Position numbers and translations under genes: made by a program. DNA of 64,000 bases from Basidiobolus meristosporus CBS 931.73 (lineage: Eukaryota; Basidiobolomycota; Basidiobolomycetes; Basidiobolales; Basidiobolaceae): positions 22,949 through 86,948 of the forward strand of contig MCFE01000366.1 of NCBI GenBank assembly GCA_002104905.1. Direction: 5' to 3'. The notes beneath the pieces are model-generated. The model made no database searches. It saw only the letters and a program-made list of their open reading frames with translations, and was not told where the DNA came from. Below, piece by piece: positions 1 to 11,431 of the stretch; position 1 is the stretch's first letter, and each line of letters opens with the position of its first letter.

Positions 1-825
1 GTTACTTGCACTCTCTTGTACAGTGACAAATAACTGTTCATCAGTAGTTATATGGTTTGCCTGCTCTAGTTTCTGTTTTTTGTCTTCTTGTTTCTTCTTG
101 CATTCTCTTGCCCAGTGTCCTGGCTTCTTACAGTAGTTACAGCAGCCAGGTTTTCTTTGATTTTGTTGCTTTCCCTTCTTTTCTGTATGCCTTTCTGAAC
201 TGAATAAAGCATTATCTTCAATTTTCTCTGCTTGATCATTACGTCTGAGTTCTTCATGGAGAAGTCTTCCTTTGGCATAGTCTAAAGTCAAGTTGTCTTC
301 TCTGCTTTCAAAAGAAAGTATGAGTGGCTCATACTTGTCTGGTAGGCTGCAAAGCAGACAGAGTATCTTTTCTTCAGCATCTACACCAGCATTAATACTG
401 TAAAGTTCTTCTGCAAGTGTCTCCATTCTGGTAATGGGTTGGAGCATATCATCATCTGGCTTTTTTCTCATGTTGAAGAACTTTTGTTTCAAATAAAGCT
501 TGCTTGATACTGACTTTGCTCTAAAGATCTTCTCTAAGGATTCCCATGCTGCTTTGGCAGTATTTGAGGCATGGATTTGTCCAATGAAGGAGTCTTGCAC
601 ATTGATGCATATTGCATTGAAGGCCTTTCTCTCCTTCTCTTGAAACTTCTCCACATCTTCTGCTGTTCCTTTGGGCTCAACTTCCTTTCCTGTTACTATG
701 TTCCAATGCTTTCTTTCCTCCAGGTGTATCTGCATCTTGATTCTTCAAAGTCTGTAGTTCTTCCCATCAAACCTCTCCTTTACAGGGAAGATGTTGGTAT
801 TGCTTTGTTTGCTGGTAGAAGTCAT
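1..825 (-). pseudogene. gag: Ty1/copia gag (partial, runs off left edge)
   Basis: Read on the minus strand from an ATG at 825-823, one frame stays open to the window edge except for one TGA about 28 codons in, where the context suggests a lost Trp codon. The body has the helical gag layout of copia elements: a FPVKERFDGKNYR start, an AAWESLEKIF segment and a TRMETLAEEL segment. Near the left edge is a complete CCHC zinc knuckle, CNYCKKPGHWAREC (C-x2-C-x4-H-x4-C). Gag packages element RNA in cytoplasmic particles. The protease, integrase and RT would lie to the left of the window. A possible tRNA primer-binding stretch (GGTTATGAGCCC on the minus strand, about 850-861) lies just upstream. The copy is otherwise well preserved, so it is probably younger than its neighbours. 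Confidence 0.8.
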
Positions 826-1340
826 CTTTGGAATAGATTAAGGCAATCAGGGCTCATAACCTGTTGCAATTTAAGAAGTGATTTGGATACAAGGAACTTA
901 TCAAGAAATAGTGATAATAGTTGAACTGTTGTTTATTCATAAAGAAGCTCAGTATTTATACCTTTGTAGAAGAAATACAGCTGCAGCACTAAGTAGGGAG
1001 GGTTTCTCAATATTCAGGAGCATTCTGTAACAGTTTCAGGGTTAGTACATAATGTTTGGTAATAGTGCTAATTTGATCCTGACTATAGGGGAATAATCAT
1101 AAGATCATATATCTGGAGAAAGCGGCAAAGTTAAGGCAGTAAATGAGTCCTACAGTGACTAAGACTAGCCTAGAATTGTTAAGTAAATTTTTAGCTGCTG
1201 AATGATACCAAATAGTCCAATATTTCAACACTGTAATGGAAAATTTCTTTCAAGTTTTTGTAATATTTAAGGTCAATTTTTCTGATGGTATTTGCACAGC
1301 ACCTAAATGTAATCAATACTTCTCAGTAGCCAGATTTTAA
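826..1340 (-). repeat. Probable 5' leader and LTR of the copia element
   Basis: This non-coding stretch lies directly upstream (minus sense) of the copia gag start. It begins with a possible primer-binding site, followed by an AT-rich segment with TTTATTCATAAAG near 930 that resembles the polyadenylation region of the other LTRs in this window. I could not define the LTR ends because the partner LTR is outside the window. Confidence 0.4.
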
Positions 1341-1344
1341 TTAT

Positions 1345-1571
1345 GTGATGGCCTTTTGATAGGACCATCACAGCTTATAATGCAAGGATTTATTACTAGC
1401 TACTTGGTAGTTGTTTGTTCCCTACCTTGTAGATAGCAAGTTGCAAAGAGAGATAAGCTGATGATCTATCATGGAGTCTTCTTCTCCAGACTCTATTTGA
1501 CTATTGCGGAAGAAGACTGGCTATGAAGACCCTACAAAAGCCATTATGATGATTCCATCAAAAGACCATAA
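1345..1571. mobile_element. MITE-like element with palindromic terminal repeats
   Basis: The left terminus (about 1345-1373, TGTGATGGCCTTTTGATAGG onward) and the right terminus (about 1543-1571, TATGATGATTCCATCAAAAG onward) are imperfect inverted repeats about 29 bp long. Each terminus is itself a near palindrome of the form TGTGATG...CATCACA. The interior (about 170 bp) has no coding capacity. The same terminal motif recurs alone near 31152, 54464 and 54932. Superfamily not recognised. Confidence 0.45.
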
Positions 1572-2229
1572 TAGACTTTAAATCCTATTGATGTTTTAAT
1601 AACACCATGCAAAGACCACTAATAATGTACTGTTGTGGCTAGAGAAGTGGTGCGTTTCCACTAAAACCAGTAATGGGGGCTCTGAAGATTTACTGCCACT
1701 TCTTGTCATAATCATCCTGGGATGCAACTTACCATTGTGGTTGCATATAACTCCAAGGAAGAGATATGTCCAACACTTCTCAAGTGTCATGCATTTGAGG
1801 TATTCACTGGGTAAAATAACCTCTGGCAGAAGCTTGTTAGGAATACTTGGGTTCTGTCTCTAATCTAATATGATGGGGAATAAAGCCACAAGCTTTTCAA
1901 GGGAAAACTATTTAGCTACAATCCCCAACTTAATTGGCATCTTAACAAAAGCATGTGCTGGATTCAGCATTGTTTGAGATGACAATGTACTAAAGCTTCT
2001 AAAGTTAAAACAACTGTAAACTTAACCAGCGGGACTTAATAAGAATGCAGCTGTGGTCAATAGTTACAAAGACAGAAAAGTGTCTTTGCTTGTACAAAAA
2101 TATACTTGGTAAACATTCAACTTTAATAAAAGATACCCACTCTGAGTATTCTTCACAAATATTGCCTCCAAGGTCAGTTGGCTGTCAGCATGGTTTCCTG
2201 GGATTGGATGTTCAAGAAGCAGCAGGTAG
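1572..2229. other. No recognisable feature
   Basis: AT-rich, CpG-poor sequence with only short chance ORFs. No domain, RNA gene or repeat match within the window was seen. Confidence 0.5.
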
Positions 2230-2660
2230 CGGCAATCACATTAATTAACAAGTTGGTGTATTGATAAAAGGGATGATGATTTAATGTTGAGGGATTGCCC
2301 CCTTATATACTTTTCTCACTGGCAATGCAACTACTAATCATGGTGTTCCAGAAGGTTGCAGTAGTCAGGTAGATATCTTAATAACATCAGAATGCACTAA
2401 GAATAATTCATGTAGCTGCCAGAAGGTTCTAAGAGGCAGAGCACACTCAACCAATCAGGGATTAGTATTCTGAGACCTATATAACATAGGGATACCATAT
2501 ATGCTGTGAAAATGGTAGGGATGTTGTAGTGGTCTGGTCATGTATTATGGGTACTGGCACAGGTACCTGCCTAGTACAAAAGCACTTCTATCAAGTAAGC
2601 TTACATAAAGTGAGTGTTAGCTTATGCAATAAGGTGAGCAGGTTTGTTAGTCAGCCAGCT
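2230..2660 (-). repeat. Solo LTR-like copy related to 28430-28860
   Basis: Read on the minus strand it carries the same landmarks in the same order as the LTR preceding the gag-like gene at 29124. These are a CAGGTACCTGTGCCAGTACC segment (near 2560), a TATA-like GTATATAAGG (near 2305) and a CATCCCTTTTATCAATAC segment ending near 2240. No coding sequence of the element lies next to it, so I read it as a solo or orphan LTR. Ends are approximate. Confidence 0.45.
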
Positions 2661-2699
2661 TGTGGGATAGTACTGATCAAGTGAGACAAATGGGATAAA

Positions 2700-3451
2700 A
2701 CCAGTATAAGTGTAGTAAAAAAATAGGGAAGTAGAAAATATGGGAATGAGCACATCTGTCAGTGGGTGTTATTGTGACCCCACTACACCATGTAAGCAGT
2801 ATAAATGGACAACCATCATTCAGCTGGGAACATACAACCCAAAGACTGTCCTGGTACCAGCATGTGTTCACAGTTGTATGGCATTCACTTCAGAAGAAGC
2901 CATTAGTGCATAGTGTCCAGCTTGTCAGAAATCCATCACTATTGTGGGAGAACATTGCCCACACTCCAGACATATTTGGGTTATGCCCTATCTAAAGAAG
3001 CTCATGTAGTCCAGCAAATGTTGCAAGGCAATAAAGTACTGCACTCAGTGTCAATCAAGCGTCAACATAATTAACATATTCAGTAACAAACATTACAAAC
3101 AGCTAAGAAGCAAGGTCTACCTTGAAGGAATGTATGGCTATGCCTTTACCTTGGCACTTGATGGACTCTCAAAAAACACGTATGCTACCAGCAAATCCTG
3201 CCAGTCACCGATCCTCATTAACCTGAGTCTGCCATCTATCTTACTGTATCAGTTCAGAAATCTCATGGTAGTCTTACAGATATTAATGATTGAACTACTG
3301 ACTATCTAGGGTAGCTACCTATACTTTTTGCTGGATGAATCTTGTATGCTTTTCAGGATACTGGTAAATGGGCATAATATCAGAGTACTTATTATCATCT
3401 GCATTGGAGATACCCCAGTTGATAGCAAGATAGCCAGCCCCTATGAAGATA
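2700..3451 (+). mobile_element. CMC/Plavaka-like transposase relic, copy D, first half (interrupted)
   Basis: On the plus strand this region encodes pieces collinear with the transposase of the other copies: a NGQPSFSWEHTTQRLS segment (near 2790), a LGYAL-like segment leading to HVQQMLQ (near 3000) and a DESCMLF / NGHN / IICIGDTPVDSKIA segment (3328-3445). The last piece corresponds to the tnp2-type block NG..LKAHI.ICIGDT..ISKIAGF.N seen in minus-strand copies A and C. The reading stops at PYEDN and resumes at about 7022, on the other side of copy A, so this is the 5' half of an interrupted element. Many stops and frameshifts make it a relic. Confidence 0.55.
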
Positions 3452-6400
3452 ATTTGGTCCTGTGGGTGGATCCAATCCAGATTAGCCATCAGGAATCCAG
3501 TTTAGAGACTGTAATAATACCAGCAGCTTGGAATTAGTGACCCTCCTAATGGTCTTATGATGGGATCATGGCTGTGTTATGCTAATTCTACAACCACATA
3601 AAGGGATAAAACTTGACAAGATTTAATCAGTGCTGTGACAATGTTTTCATGTTATTGCTGCAGCCTTTTAGCATGGTATATCTATTATAAGTGGATCCAA
3701 TTGGTCAGGACACCCAATTACCTTATATGTCAACAAACATGACAGTATTCTGACAGCCTCTTGGCAAGACTCTGATGGCATTATATTGGCAGAATAACAG
3801 CCTACAGCTGGTTCTGTATAATGCTACTGCACCAGTTTACCAAATGGTGATTCCTTTTTCTATCTCCCGTTGTGCAATATGCATATTCCACTGTAAAACC
3901 ATCCCCCTTTAGTTGCTTACCCAGTACTACCTTAGGTATTACACATATAGTCTGAAACAAAAAAATTATGGCCTCCTGCTAACTAACTTCAACAAACTCA
4001 AGCACCTACCACTAATTGATATACTTCTATTACCTCAACTTTACGGCTTTTTAATGCAATACTTGCAAAATTGCCATATACTTTGTACTGCTGGTAACAT
4101 ATACATCTTGCTAACAAATACTTAGTTGAAGCCACTTCTGCCATGAATACCTCCTGAATATCTGCAGAGAACCTCTTGGTATTTAGCCAATATATTCCTT
4201 CTCCCTGCTGGATTCCAGTTGCCCTTATAGGTGCACTGTGGCATTTGTTTGTATGAATTTCTTATTGAAAGGTGTAGAAGTAGGCTTGTGACCATGAGTA
4301 ATCTGGCATATGTTTGTAGAGTTTCCCTCATAAAAATTAGTTGCTTATTTCACCCAACCCAACTTTGCATTACTTAACTGATTACCCACACATTGGGGCT
4401 GCTTAGCTTCTTAATGCTATAGGCATAGTTTTCTCCATGGGCACAATTGTTCTCAATATTTTCCAACTCTTCCTGGTTGTTGTCCATGTGCCAACTCTTC
4501 ACATTCATGACAGACTTGAAGGTAATATTTTTGATGAGATTGGTATATAGTGATGTCTGCCACTTGACTCATCTTCCTCTCTCCCCACACATCCGCTCCA
4601 TAGGATATTCTCAGAAGGCAAAGCAAGGCCCAATATTCTTCACACACCATGCAAGATGGAGTAGAGAATGGATACAGTAGCAGCAGAGTTCTACACATTC
4701 AGCTTTATGTCTGTAGTATAGCTGCTCAAATCCTGTCACAAACTCCTCACACAACAGTTGTAGATGCATCAAGTTGGCATTGGTGATCTGCTTCTGGATA
4801 AATACTCCTACAATGCCTACATATGACTCCCTAAGCTTCCAATATACTTTTGGTAGGAATGGCTTTGGAACGCCACTTGAATGAATACATATTAAGTTCA
4901 TCTAGTCTTTGCATTTGTATTGTGGTAAATGCATATGAATATTAATGGGAGCCCACAAGAAGTACTTAGGGTGGCAAATACTCTGTGATATCTTGCCAAT
5001 TTTCTCAAACTTCTCTGGTATCTCAAAGGGCTCATTTAGATTGAAATGCCCCATTTACAACTTAGTCATTAGTATAAGTATATTGTTGTAAAGCAAATGC
5101 ATTGCTCCCAGTGCAAAGCTTTTGCTCCAGCAGATACTCTTAATCTTAAGTATATCTGGTTTCTAATTGACTCCATATTCTTGCCAATTGCTTATAGCTG
5201 TCAAACTCTACTGCAATTGTATGCCAAGTTCTGTATGTTGTCTCTGTGGGAAGATGATGTATTCAGTGCTGGTGCTTGGGTTATAATAATGTGTGTGAGT
5301 TATGGAGTAAGTTCCTTGGATCTCACATATTTGACAGCAATACTTTAAGTTGTGGTTGGAGAAACCTGCTATCTTGCTGATGGCTGAGGTATCTCCTATA
5401 CAGATAGTAATATGTGCTTTTAAATCACAGCCATTTACTGTTATCCTGCTGGAAAGCATACAAAATGCATCCACCAATTGATACAGGTAGCTATCCAGGT
5501 TGGACAGTGATTTAGACCCAGATACCAGTGAGAATACCATCAGATTATTGCTCTGATACTGTAATATGGGCAGTAGATTGAGATTGATGAGAATCAGTGG
5601 CCAGCAGGATTTGCTGGTAGAGTACTTCTTAATGGAAATCCATCAACTGCAAAAGCAAAGGCATGGTTGTACATACCTTCAGAGTAGCCCTTGCTTCTAT
5701 GCTGTTTGCAATGTTTGCCATCAAGTATATGGGATATGTTTGCGCTTGATTGATACTGAGTGCAGTACTATAAAGCTTTGCAATATTTGTTGGACTGCAT
5801 CAGCTTCCGCAGATGGGGTATGACCAGAATATATCTGGAGTGTGAACAATGCTTTCCCTTGATGGTTGTGGATGCCTGACAATTTGGACACATTGCAATG
5901 GTAGCACTTTTGGATGTAAATGTGATGCAACTGTTAACACATGCAGGAATCAAGACAGTATCTGGATCATATGTTGCCAGCTGCATGAAGGCTGTCCACT
6001 TGTAATGTGTACATGGTAAGTTGCATCCTGGAATGATTTTGGCAAGAAGTAGTAATAAATCCTCAAAGCCCCCATACTGATATTAGTGGAAGCATGCTAC
6101 TTCTCTAGCCACAACACTACATCATTCACTAGTAGATGGACTACTGAGCTCACTTGGCTCCACAAAGTATCCTTGGCATTTGTTTCAACAGGTGTAGTCT
6201 TGTTACAGATAAAAATTTGACTGGGCAAATACCTGGTACTGTTGTTAGGCAAGATAGGCTCCAAATCCATCAGTGAACCTTCTTTGTCAGAGCTATGGCT
6301 CTGAGTGCCATATTCAGAACACTGAGATGAGTCTAAAGGCATCACAAACTTACCTGACTTTGTTTGCCAGAGTGACAAAGATAGCCAGATGCCAATATAG

Positions 6401-7021
6401 ATGTATCAACTGGCTGGCAAGATAATGCTGGTACAGTAGTGACCAATGAATGGTCAAATATGACTTGGGTGGCAAAACACTGGCCATTATCCTTGTAAGC
6501 TTCCTAAGCAGTCTGTGTGCTTCATGGCTGAGAGGCTTCCCACAATAGTTGCATGGTCTTTTTTCTCTACTCTTACAGCATTGAGTCAAAGTAGTCTTGT
6601 CCATGGGGCAAACAGTTTGACCTTCAACAAGGTAATGCTATTATATCAATCTTTGGTCATGCTCAGGTGAACTTAAGACAGTCCTGTATTTGGGATATTT
6701 CACCTACACAAATGTGAAATTCAATGATAACCCACCATGGTAAGCATTATAAATCAAGTTGTGGCACCACATACACACATTTATGTAACACTGTATTCCC
6801 TTTTGCTTGACTCACTACCATATATGTGCTACCAAAGAATAAAGCAAAGTTGTCTGGTTCTCAACCAAACACCACCCCTGACAACAACCAAAGCAGGGTT
6901 GGACAGCAGCTTGCTTTGACATTTGGTGAAATTAGCACAGCTTCATCCAAAAAGGCCCTGTGGACAGTGTGTTTATTGAATTTAATAATAATAACTTTTC
7001 AAAGGGGGCTTTTCTGAGCAT
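3452..7021 (-). mobile_element. CMC/Plavaka-like DNA transposon, copy A (degenerate, nested in copy D)
   Basis: Minus-strand fragments follow the order of a tnp2/Plavaka-type transposase. An N-terminal Cys-rich segment (RPCNYCGKPLSHEAHRL, near 6550) is followed by a second segment at 6097-6378 and by a core (about 5210-5540) with ICIGDTSAISKIAGFSNHN and YCCQICEIQGTYSITH. A C-terminal part (4611-4901) carries a KVYWKLRESYVGIVGVF stretch, then KAECVELCCYCIHSLLHLAW and an EYPMERMCGE motif. Such transposases cut and paste DNA with an RNase H-fold nuclease. Frameshifts and stops throughout show it is dead. About 400 bp beyond the N-terminus (6605-7021) looks like the element's non-coding end. Limits are inferred from where the host copy D stops and resumes. 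ATAAT flanks both sides and may be the target duplication. Confidence 0.6.
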
Positions 7022-8021
7022 AATGGACAGTACTGCTGACAAATGAATAAGATCCAGGGGACCTACTCTTTGACTTACCCACATTCCTATTATCCAAACT
7101 CCAGCACAAAGAGTATAATTTTCTTACTAAGAGAACACACTGGGATCAGCATTTCAAGCTGATTGGGCCTTTCAAGACATAGAAGATAAATGAAAGAATT
7201 GGCATGTTATCACATAGTATCTGCTACCAAAAATACTTCCCACCGGATCTAATCAGTATTTGTACACATAGGCAACTATACAAATGCAAGGGCTGGTTGA
7301 GCTAGATATGTACCAATTTAAGTGGCATTCTGAAGCCATCTTTACCAAAAGTACATTAAAATCATGGGAAGCTATATGTTGACATTGCAGAATTATTTAT
7401 TCCAAGGCAGATCTCCAGTGCCAACTTGACACATCTTCAGCTTTTTGAACAGAGTTTATGATGCAATCTGAGTGGCAATCCTATAAGCAGAAGGCTGAAT
7501 GCATCAATCTCTGCTGCTACAGTATCCATTCTCTACACCGTAATGCTTGGTTTGTGTACATTTTGGGGCTTGCTTCACCTTTTTTAGTTTATATGGGATG
7601 AATGTGTGGAACAACAGGAAGACATTTCAAGTTGCAGGTACTACCACAGCCCAATTCCATCAAGAATAAAACCTTCATGTCCATCATAGATATGATGAGT
7701 TGCACATGGGAGACAGTCAAGAGGAGTTGGACAATATTGAAGACAAATGTGCTGATGCAGACACCCATGCCTTAGATATTAAGAAGCTAAGCAGCTCTAA
7801 TGCATGGGTATTCAGCTTAGCTATGCATGGTCAAGTTAGACAAAACAAACATACGTTTTTATCTGGACAACTTTTCCAACAAGTGCCGGGTCACTCTTTG
7901 TCACAAGTCAATTTATGTACCATTCAGTACTGAATCAATACAAACAAGTGCCACAGTGCACCTATTAGGGGGACTAGAATCCAGCAGGGAGAAGAAATAT
8001 ACTGGTAGGAGCTGCCACTTG
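7022..8021 (+). mobile_element. CMC/Plavaka-like transposase relic, copy D, second half
   Basis: The plus strand resumes the transposase interrupted at 3451. NGQYC and then KIQGTYSLTYPHSYYPN (near 7022-7095) match the block that follows IAGFSNHN in the other copies. Further on are QKAECINLCCYSIHSL (near 7485) and a piece near 7765 that is the reverse complement of the segment at 25810 in copy C. The remaining reading (7700-7933) is out of frame in places. The copy ends against the LTR starting at 8022. Confidence 0.5.
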
Positions 8022-8157
8022 TGTTAGAAGTCTTGGTATAAGAGTTGTAGAGGAATAGTGAGATTTGCTAGTATTGTATTCACTAAAACCTGAACTGATC
8101 TTTATTGAGATTCCAGCAGCTCCCTACATACATTTGGCCAGATCAACTGCTGACTAA
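8022..8157 (-). repeat. Truncated 3' LTR of G1
   Basis: This matches the first 140 bp of the LTR at 12364. Both read CTTGGTATAA.AGTTGTAGAG near the start, then ACCTGAACTGATCTTTATTG, and continue to GCTGACTAATTGTA, where this copy jumps straight into integrase sequence. The U3 half is missing, so a deletion removed the junction with the internal region. Confidence 0.7.
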
Positions 8158-8690
8158 TTGTATACACAGTTCCCAACTGTCAATTCTTCTGGTGATATAG
8201 TCTTATCAAATCTCTGCTTCATCTTTTCTGCACTTTGAGATACTTTGGTCTGTGCCTCTTGAGATCTTTGTTCCAGTTGCTGGTGTCTACTTGGCAGACT
8301 GAGTTCATCTTCTAAGGTGTCTGTAAGCTTTGGTTGTGTGAGATCTCCTGGAATCCTTGGTTCACATCCATAAACTAAGTAAAATGGTGATTGCTGGGTG
8401 GTGTTGTGTACTCTGACTCTGCATACAAAGAGTGATTGGTCTATATACTCATCCCATCTACTGACAACTCCATTTGCATACTTGGTCAGCATTTTTCCAA
8501 CAAATCCATTAAATTGCTCAGTGACTCCATTAGTTCTGGGGTGATATGCCAAGGTTTTCAAGTGTCTTCCCAGATATTCCCTTGTTTGTCCACTAGTTAG
8601 TAAGTTGCAAATGGACATTCTCTGATGATCTTGAATGGTCCTGTCCATTGTGGTTCAAACTTCTTCCAAGTGTTGTTTCTTAGCAATACA
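8158..8690 (-). pseudogene. Duplicated integrase C-terminal segment of G1
   Basis: Open frame 8154-8648 contains AYHPRTNGVTEQFNGF (the region of the third catalytic acidic residue of a retroviral-type integrase), then a linker and the conserved RFDKTISPEELTVGN segment leading to the SH3-like tail. The stretch 8692 to about 9110 repeats the same sequence at high identity with a period of about 524 bp. Here the product starts inside the core domain, so it is a fragment. Confidence 0.7.
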
Positions 8691-9573
8691 AAGTTCCCAA
8701 CTGTCAATGCTTCTGGTGCTATAGTCTTATCAAATCTCTACTTCATCTTTTCTGCATTTTGAGATACTTTGGCCTGTGCCTCTTGATGTCTATGTTCCAG
8801 TTGCTGGTGTCTACCTGGCTGACTGAGTTCATCTTCTAAGGTGTCTGTGAGCTTTGGTTGTGTGAGATCTCCTGTAATCTGTGGTTCACATTCATACACT
8901 AAGTAAAAAGGCAATTATTGGGTAGTGTTGTGTACTTTGACTTGGCATGCAAAGAGTGCTTGGTCTATATACTCATCTCATCTACTGACAACTACACTTG
9001 CATACTTGGCCAGCATTTTTCCATATAATCCATTAAACCATTCAGTGACTCCATTAGTTCTAGGGTGATATGCTGAGGTTTTCAAGTGTTGGATCTGCTG
9101 CATTTCCAGGTAAGCTTCCAATGTCTTTGCCATAAAGTTTGCACCTGTGTTGGATAGAATCTCTACTGGGCATCCAAACCTCATTAGGATATCATGGTAG
9201 ATGAAGCTTGCAACTTCTTGTTCACTGGCTATAGGTACAGCTTTGGCCATTGGCCATTTAGTGGCATGGTCAAGTGCTAGTAGGATCCAATGGTTGCATT
9301 TCCTGGTAGTTAGTAGTCTTCCAATAAAGTCAATTCCCCATCTTTCAAATGGCCTTACAGGCTCCAAGGAATAGAGTTCAGCAATTCTTGATAAGGCGTC
9401 AGCAACCATATTGTTTTTTCCAGGGCAGTAGACAATCTCCAAGTCAAATTGCTGAATGTACTCACTCCATCTTGTCATTCTTCTAGAGAGTACCTTCTGA
9501 GTAAATATATAATTGAGGGAGGCATGATCAGTCTTTACAGTGCATTTGGCTCCTTCAATATAGCATCTCCATG
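8691..9573 (-). pseudogene. G1 RNase H tail and integrase core
   Basis: The frame up to 9573 starts in the middle of RNase H (KTDHASLNYIFTQ, then VADALSRI). It moves directly to the integrase core (PFERWGIDFIGRL, LALDHATKWPMAKAVP, AYHPRTNGVTEWFNG), so the HHCC zinc domain normally between them is missing. The second catalytic Asp is not seen: the usual SD-x-GANF block reads SNTGANF. Integrase joins element DNA to host DNA, and this copy should be inactive. The frame ends near 8978 and continues degenerately into the duplicated segment. Confidence 0.75.
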
Positions 9574-9731
9574 TGTTATGAATAGACACAAGGCAGGAGG
9601 AAAAGCTAGGCATGGCAGGAAAGGACTTAGGTGTGGACCATCAAGGCAAGGCTGTTTATTCAGGACCTGTGTTTATCAGACTGAGGAATACTTAAGGGGG
9701 GATAGGACTATGTATACTTTTTGGCTATACA
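9574..9731. repeat. LTR fragment, same family as 10052-10581
   Basis: It begins TGTTATGAATAGACACAAGG like the full solo LTR and follows it for about 158 bp, ending at TTTTTGGCTATAC. It then abuts RT sequence encoding [11 protein letters not shown] on the minus strand. It sits exactly where the RT catalytic YLDD and the first half of RNase H should be, so a deletion accompanied or followed its arrival. Confidence 0.75.
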
Positions 9732-10046
9732 TCTAGGTAGATTATAACAAACTTGTCTAAGTACTCCTGGAAGACAGTCTGCATCAGGGTCATGCATGTT
9801 GCAGGGGCATTGGTGAGGCCAAAACTCATGACTAAGTACTTGTAATGTCCATATCTGGTCCTGAATGCTGTCATAGGGATGTCTTCTGGCTTCACCCTAA
9901 TCTGGTTGTATGCTGACATGAGGTCAATCTTGCTGAAAATAGTGGCTCCATTGAGTTGGCCCAAGAGCTCATCAATCCAAGGTATAGGATACTTATTCTT
10001 TGCGGTAACTGAGTTGAGGGCTCTGTAGTCAATGCACATTCTAAGT
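9732..10046 (-). pseudogene. G1 reverse transcriptase fragment (downstream of the solo LTR)
   Basis: The minus-strand frame encodes [20 protein letters not shown], then [13 protein letters not shown] (motif A with catalytic Asp), [21 protein letters not shown] (motif B region) and FVIIYLD, where it breaks off before the second Asp of YLDD. These are textbook gypsy RT blocks. The upstream part continues on the other side of the inserted LTR. Confidence 0.85.
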
Positions 10047-10051
10047 GTTCC

Positions 10052-10581
10052 TGTTATGAATAGACACAAAGCAGGAGAGTAGGGCTAGGCAAGGCAGGAC
10101 CAGGAAAAGGACTTAGGTGTGGATCAACAAGGCAAGGCGGATTTCCAAGGCAAGGCTGTTTATTCAAGACCTGTGTTTATCAGACTGAGGAATACTCAAG
10201 GGGGGATAGGACTATATATACTTTTTGGCTATACTGATGCCAGGAGATATTAGCTAATACTAATGGGGTTGTGGGGTGAGGCACAGCAGCAGTGCTGGGG
10301 ATAATAATGTAGAAGGCATGGCACTGAGACAGGATGGGGAAATGGATTGGGTCACCTGATCATGTGACTAAGTCATGTGACCTGGTATTTTTATATATGG
10401 TATTGGACTATGAAAAATATGATGGGAAGTTTCCATGGAATGTCCCATTGTGTAACAATGGTTTGGAATGGTCAGGAACTTTCTGGAAGGTTGTAGAAGG
10501 TTCCAGAGAGAATCTCTTAGAAATTGAGCTAGGAAGCTGAAATTTGGCGTGGGTGCTCATGGTTGTCATGTGATCATGACA
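10052..10581. mobile_element. Solo LTR (530 bp) inserted in G1 RT, TSD GTTCC
   Basis: It starts TGTTATGA and ends TCATGACA (imperfect inverted TG...CA ends). It is flanked by the 5-bp direct repeat GTTCC at 10047-10051 and 10582-10586. Removing it and one GTTCC rejoins the RT reading KKDGT to [10 protein letters not shown]. No internal retrotransposon sequence remains, as expected after LTR-LTR recombination. The element is younger than G1. Confidence 0.88.
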
Positions 10582-10823
10582 GTTCCATCCTTCTTCTTCA
10601 CAAAAAGTACTGGTGCTCTGCAAGGTGACTTGCTGGGTCTGATATATCCTTGCTCCAGAAACTGATCTATTTGTCTCTTCATCTCTGCCAACTCCAACAG
10701 ATGAATCCTGTAAGGTGTCTTACTCACCGGAGGGCTATCTCTTGTTTCCATGGCATGATCCACATCTCTGACTGGTGGTAGGCTTATAAGCCCTTCTGGA
10801 AATATGTCTGAATTCTCCTTCAA
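10582..10823 (-). pseudogene. G1 reverse transcriptase N-terminal fragment
   Basis: The minus-strand frame encodes DIFPEGLISLPPVRDVDHAM, then PYRIHLLELAEMKRQIDQFL and APVLFVKKKDGT. This is the fingers region of gypsy RT. The reading is cut by the solo LTR just after KKDGT. Confidence 0.82.
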
Positions 10824-11113
10824 AAGAGTGTTGAGCTTCTGGGATACTGGAGTGGAGGAATCCTCCTATAGTACTGCCATGAGGAACATCTGGGTGCCTT
10901 TTTTTAGTGCTCTACAGAACTGTGTTTTGCTAAGTTCACTTGTTTCACACACACTGGAATTGACCAAGTTAAAATCCAGTCTGGCAGTTAATAGCTCATA
11001 GGTCTTGTTGTCCTTCTGGATCTGAGTAGCATGAGTTCTCCAGTTGACTGATGGATTGTAACAAAATAGCCAGGTTTTCCCAAGTACAAGGTCAAACTTG
11101 CAGTTCCAAAAAT

Positions 11114-11431
11114 TTAGGCCTGTAGATCTTCTTCATAGTCATTGATCTTCATCCTTACTGGCTGAGTAATACAGTTGCTTATGTTAGAGTTCCCATCAGC
11201 TGTTGAGACTGAAGTTGATTTGGTGGGTACCAAGTTGATTCCAGCTTTCCAAGCAAATTGCTCTGACATGTACTCATGCAATGCTCCTGAGTCAATCATG
11301 ATGTTGGCATGTACTCCATTGATTACTCCATTCAAGTATAATAGCTTTCCTGAGTTTGAGGTCATCTGGGATAGATATTCTCCTACCATATAGAAGGTGA
11401 GTTCTGAGTCTTCTTCAAGTTCATCCTCCAT
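11114..11431 (-). pseudogene. G1 aspartic protease region
   Basis: The minus-strand frame has NGVHANIMIDSGALHEYMSE, in which IDSGA is the D(S/T)G active-site signature of retropepsins. About 290 bp between this and RT (10824-11113) reads only in pieces. Confidence 0.7.
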
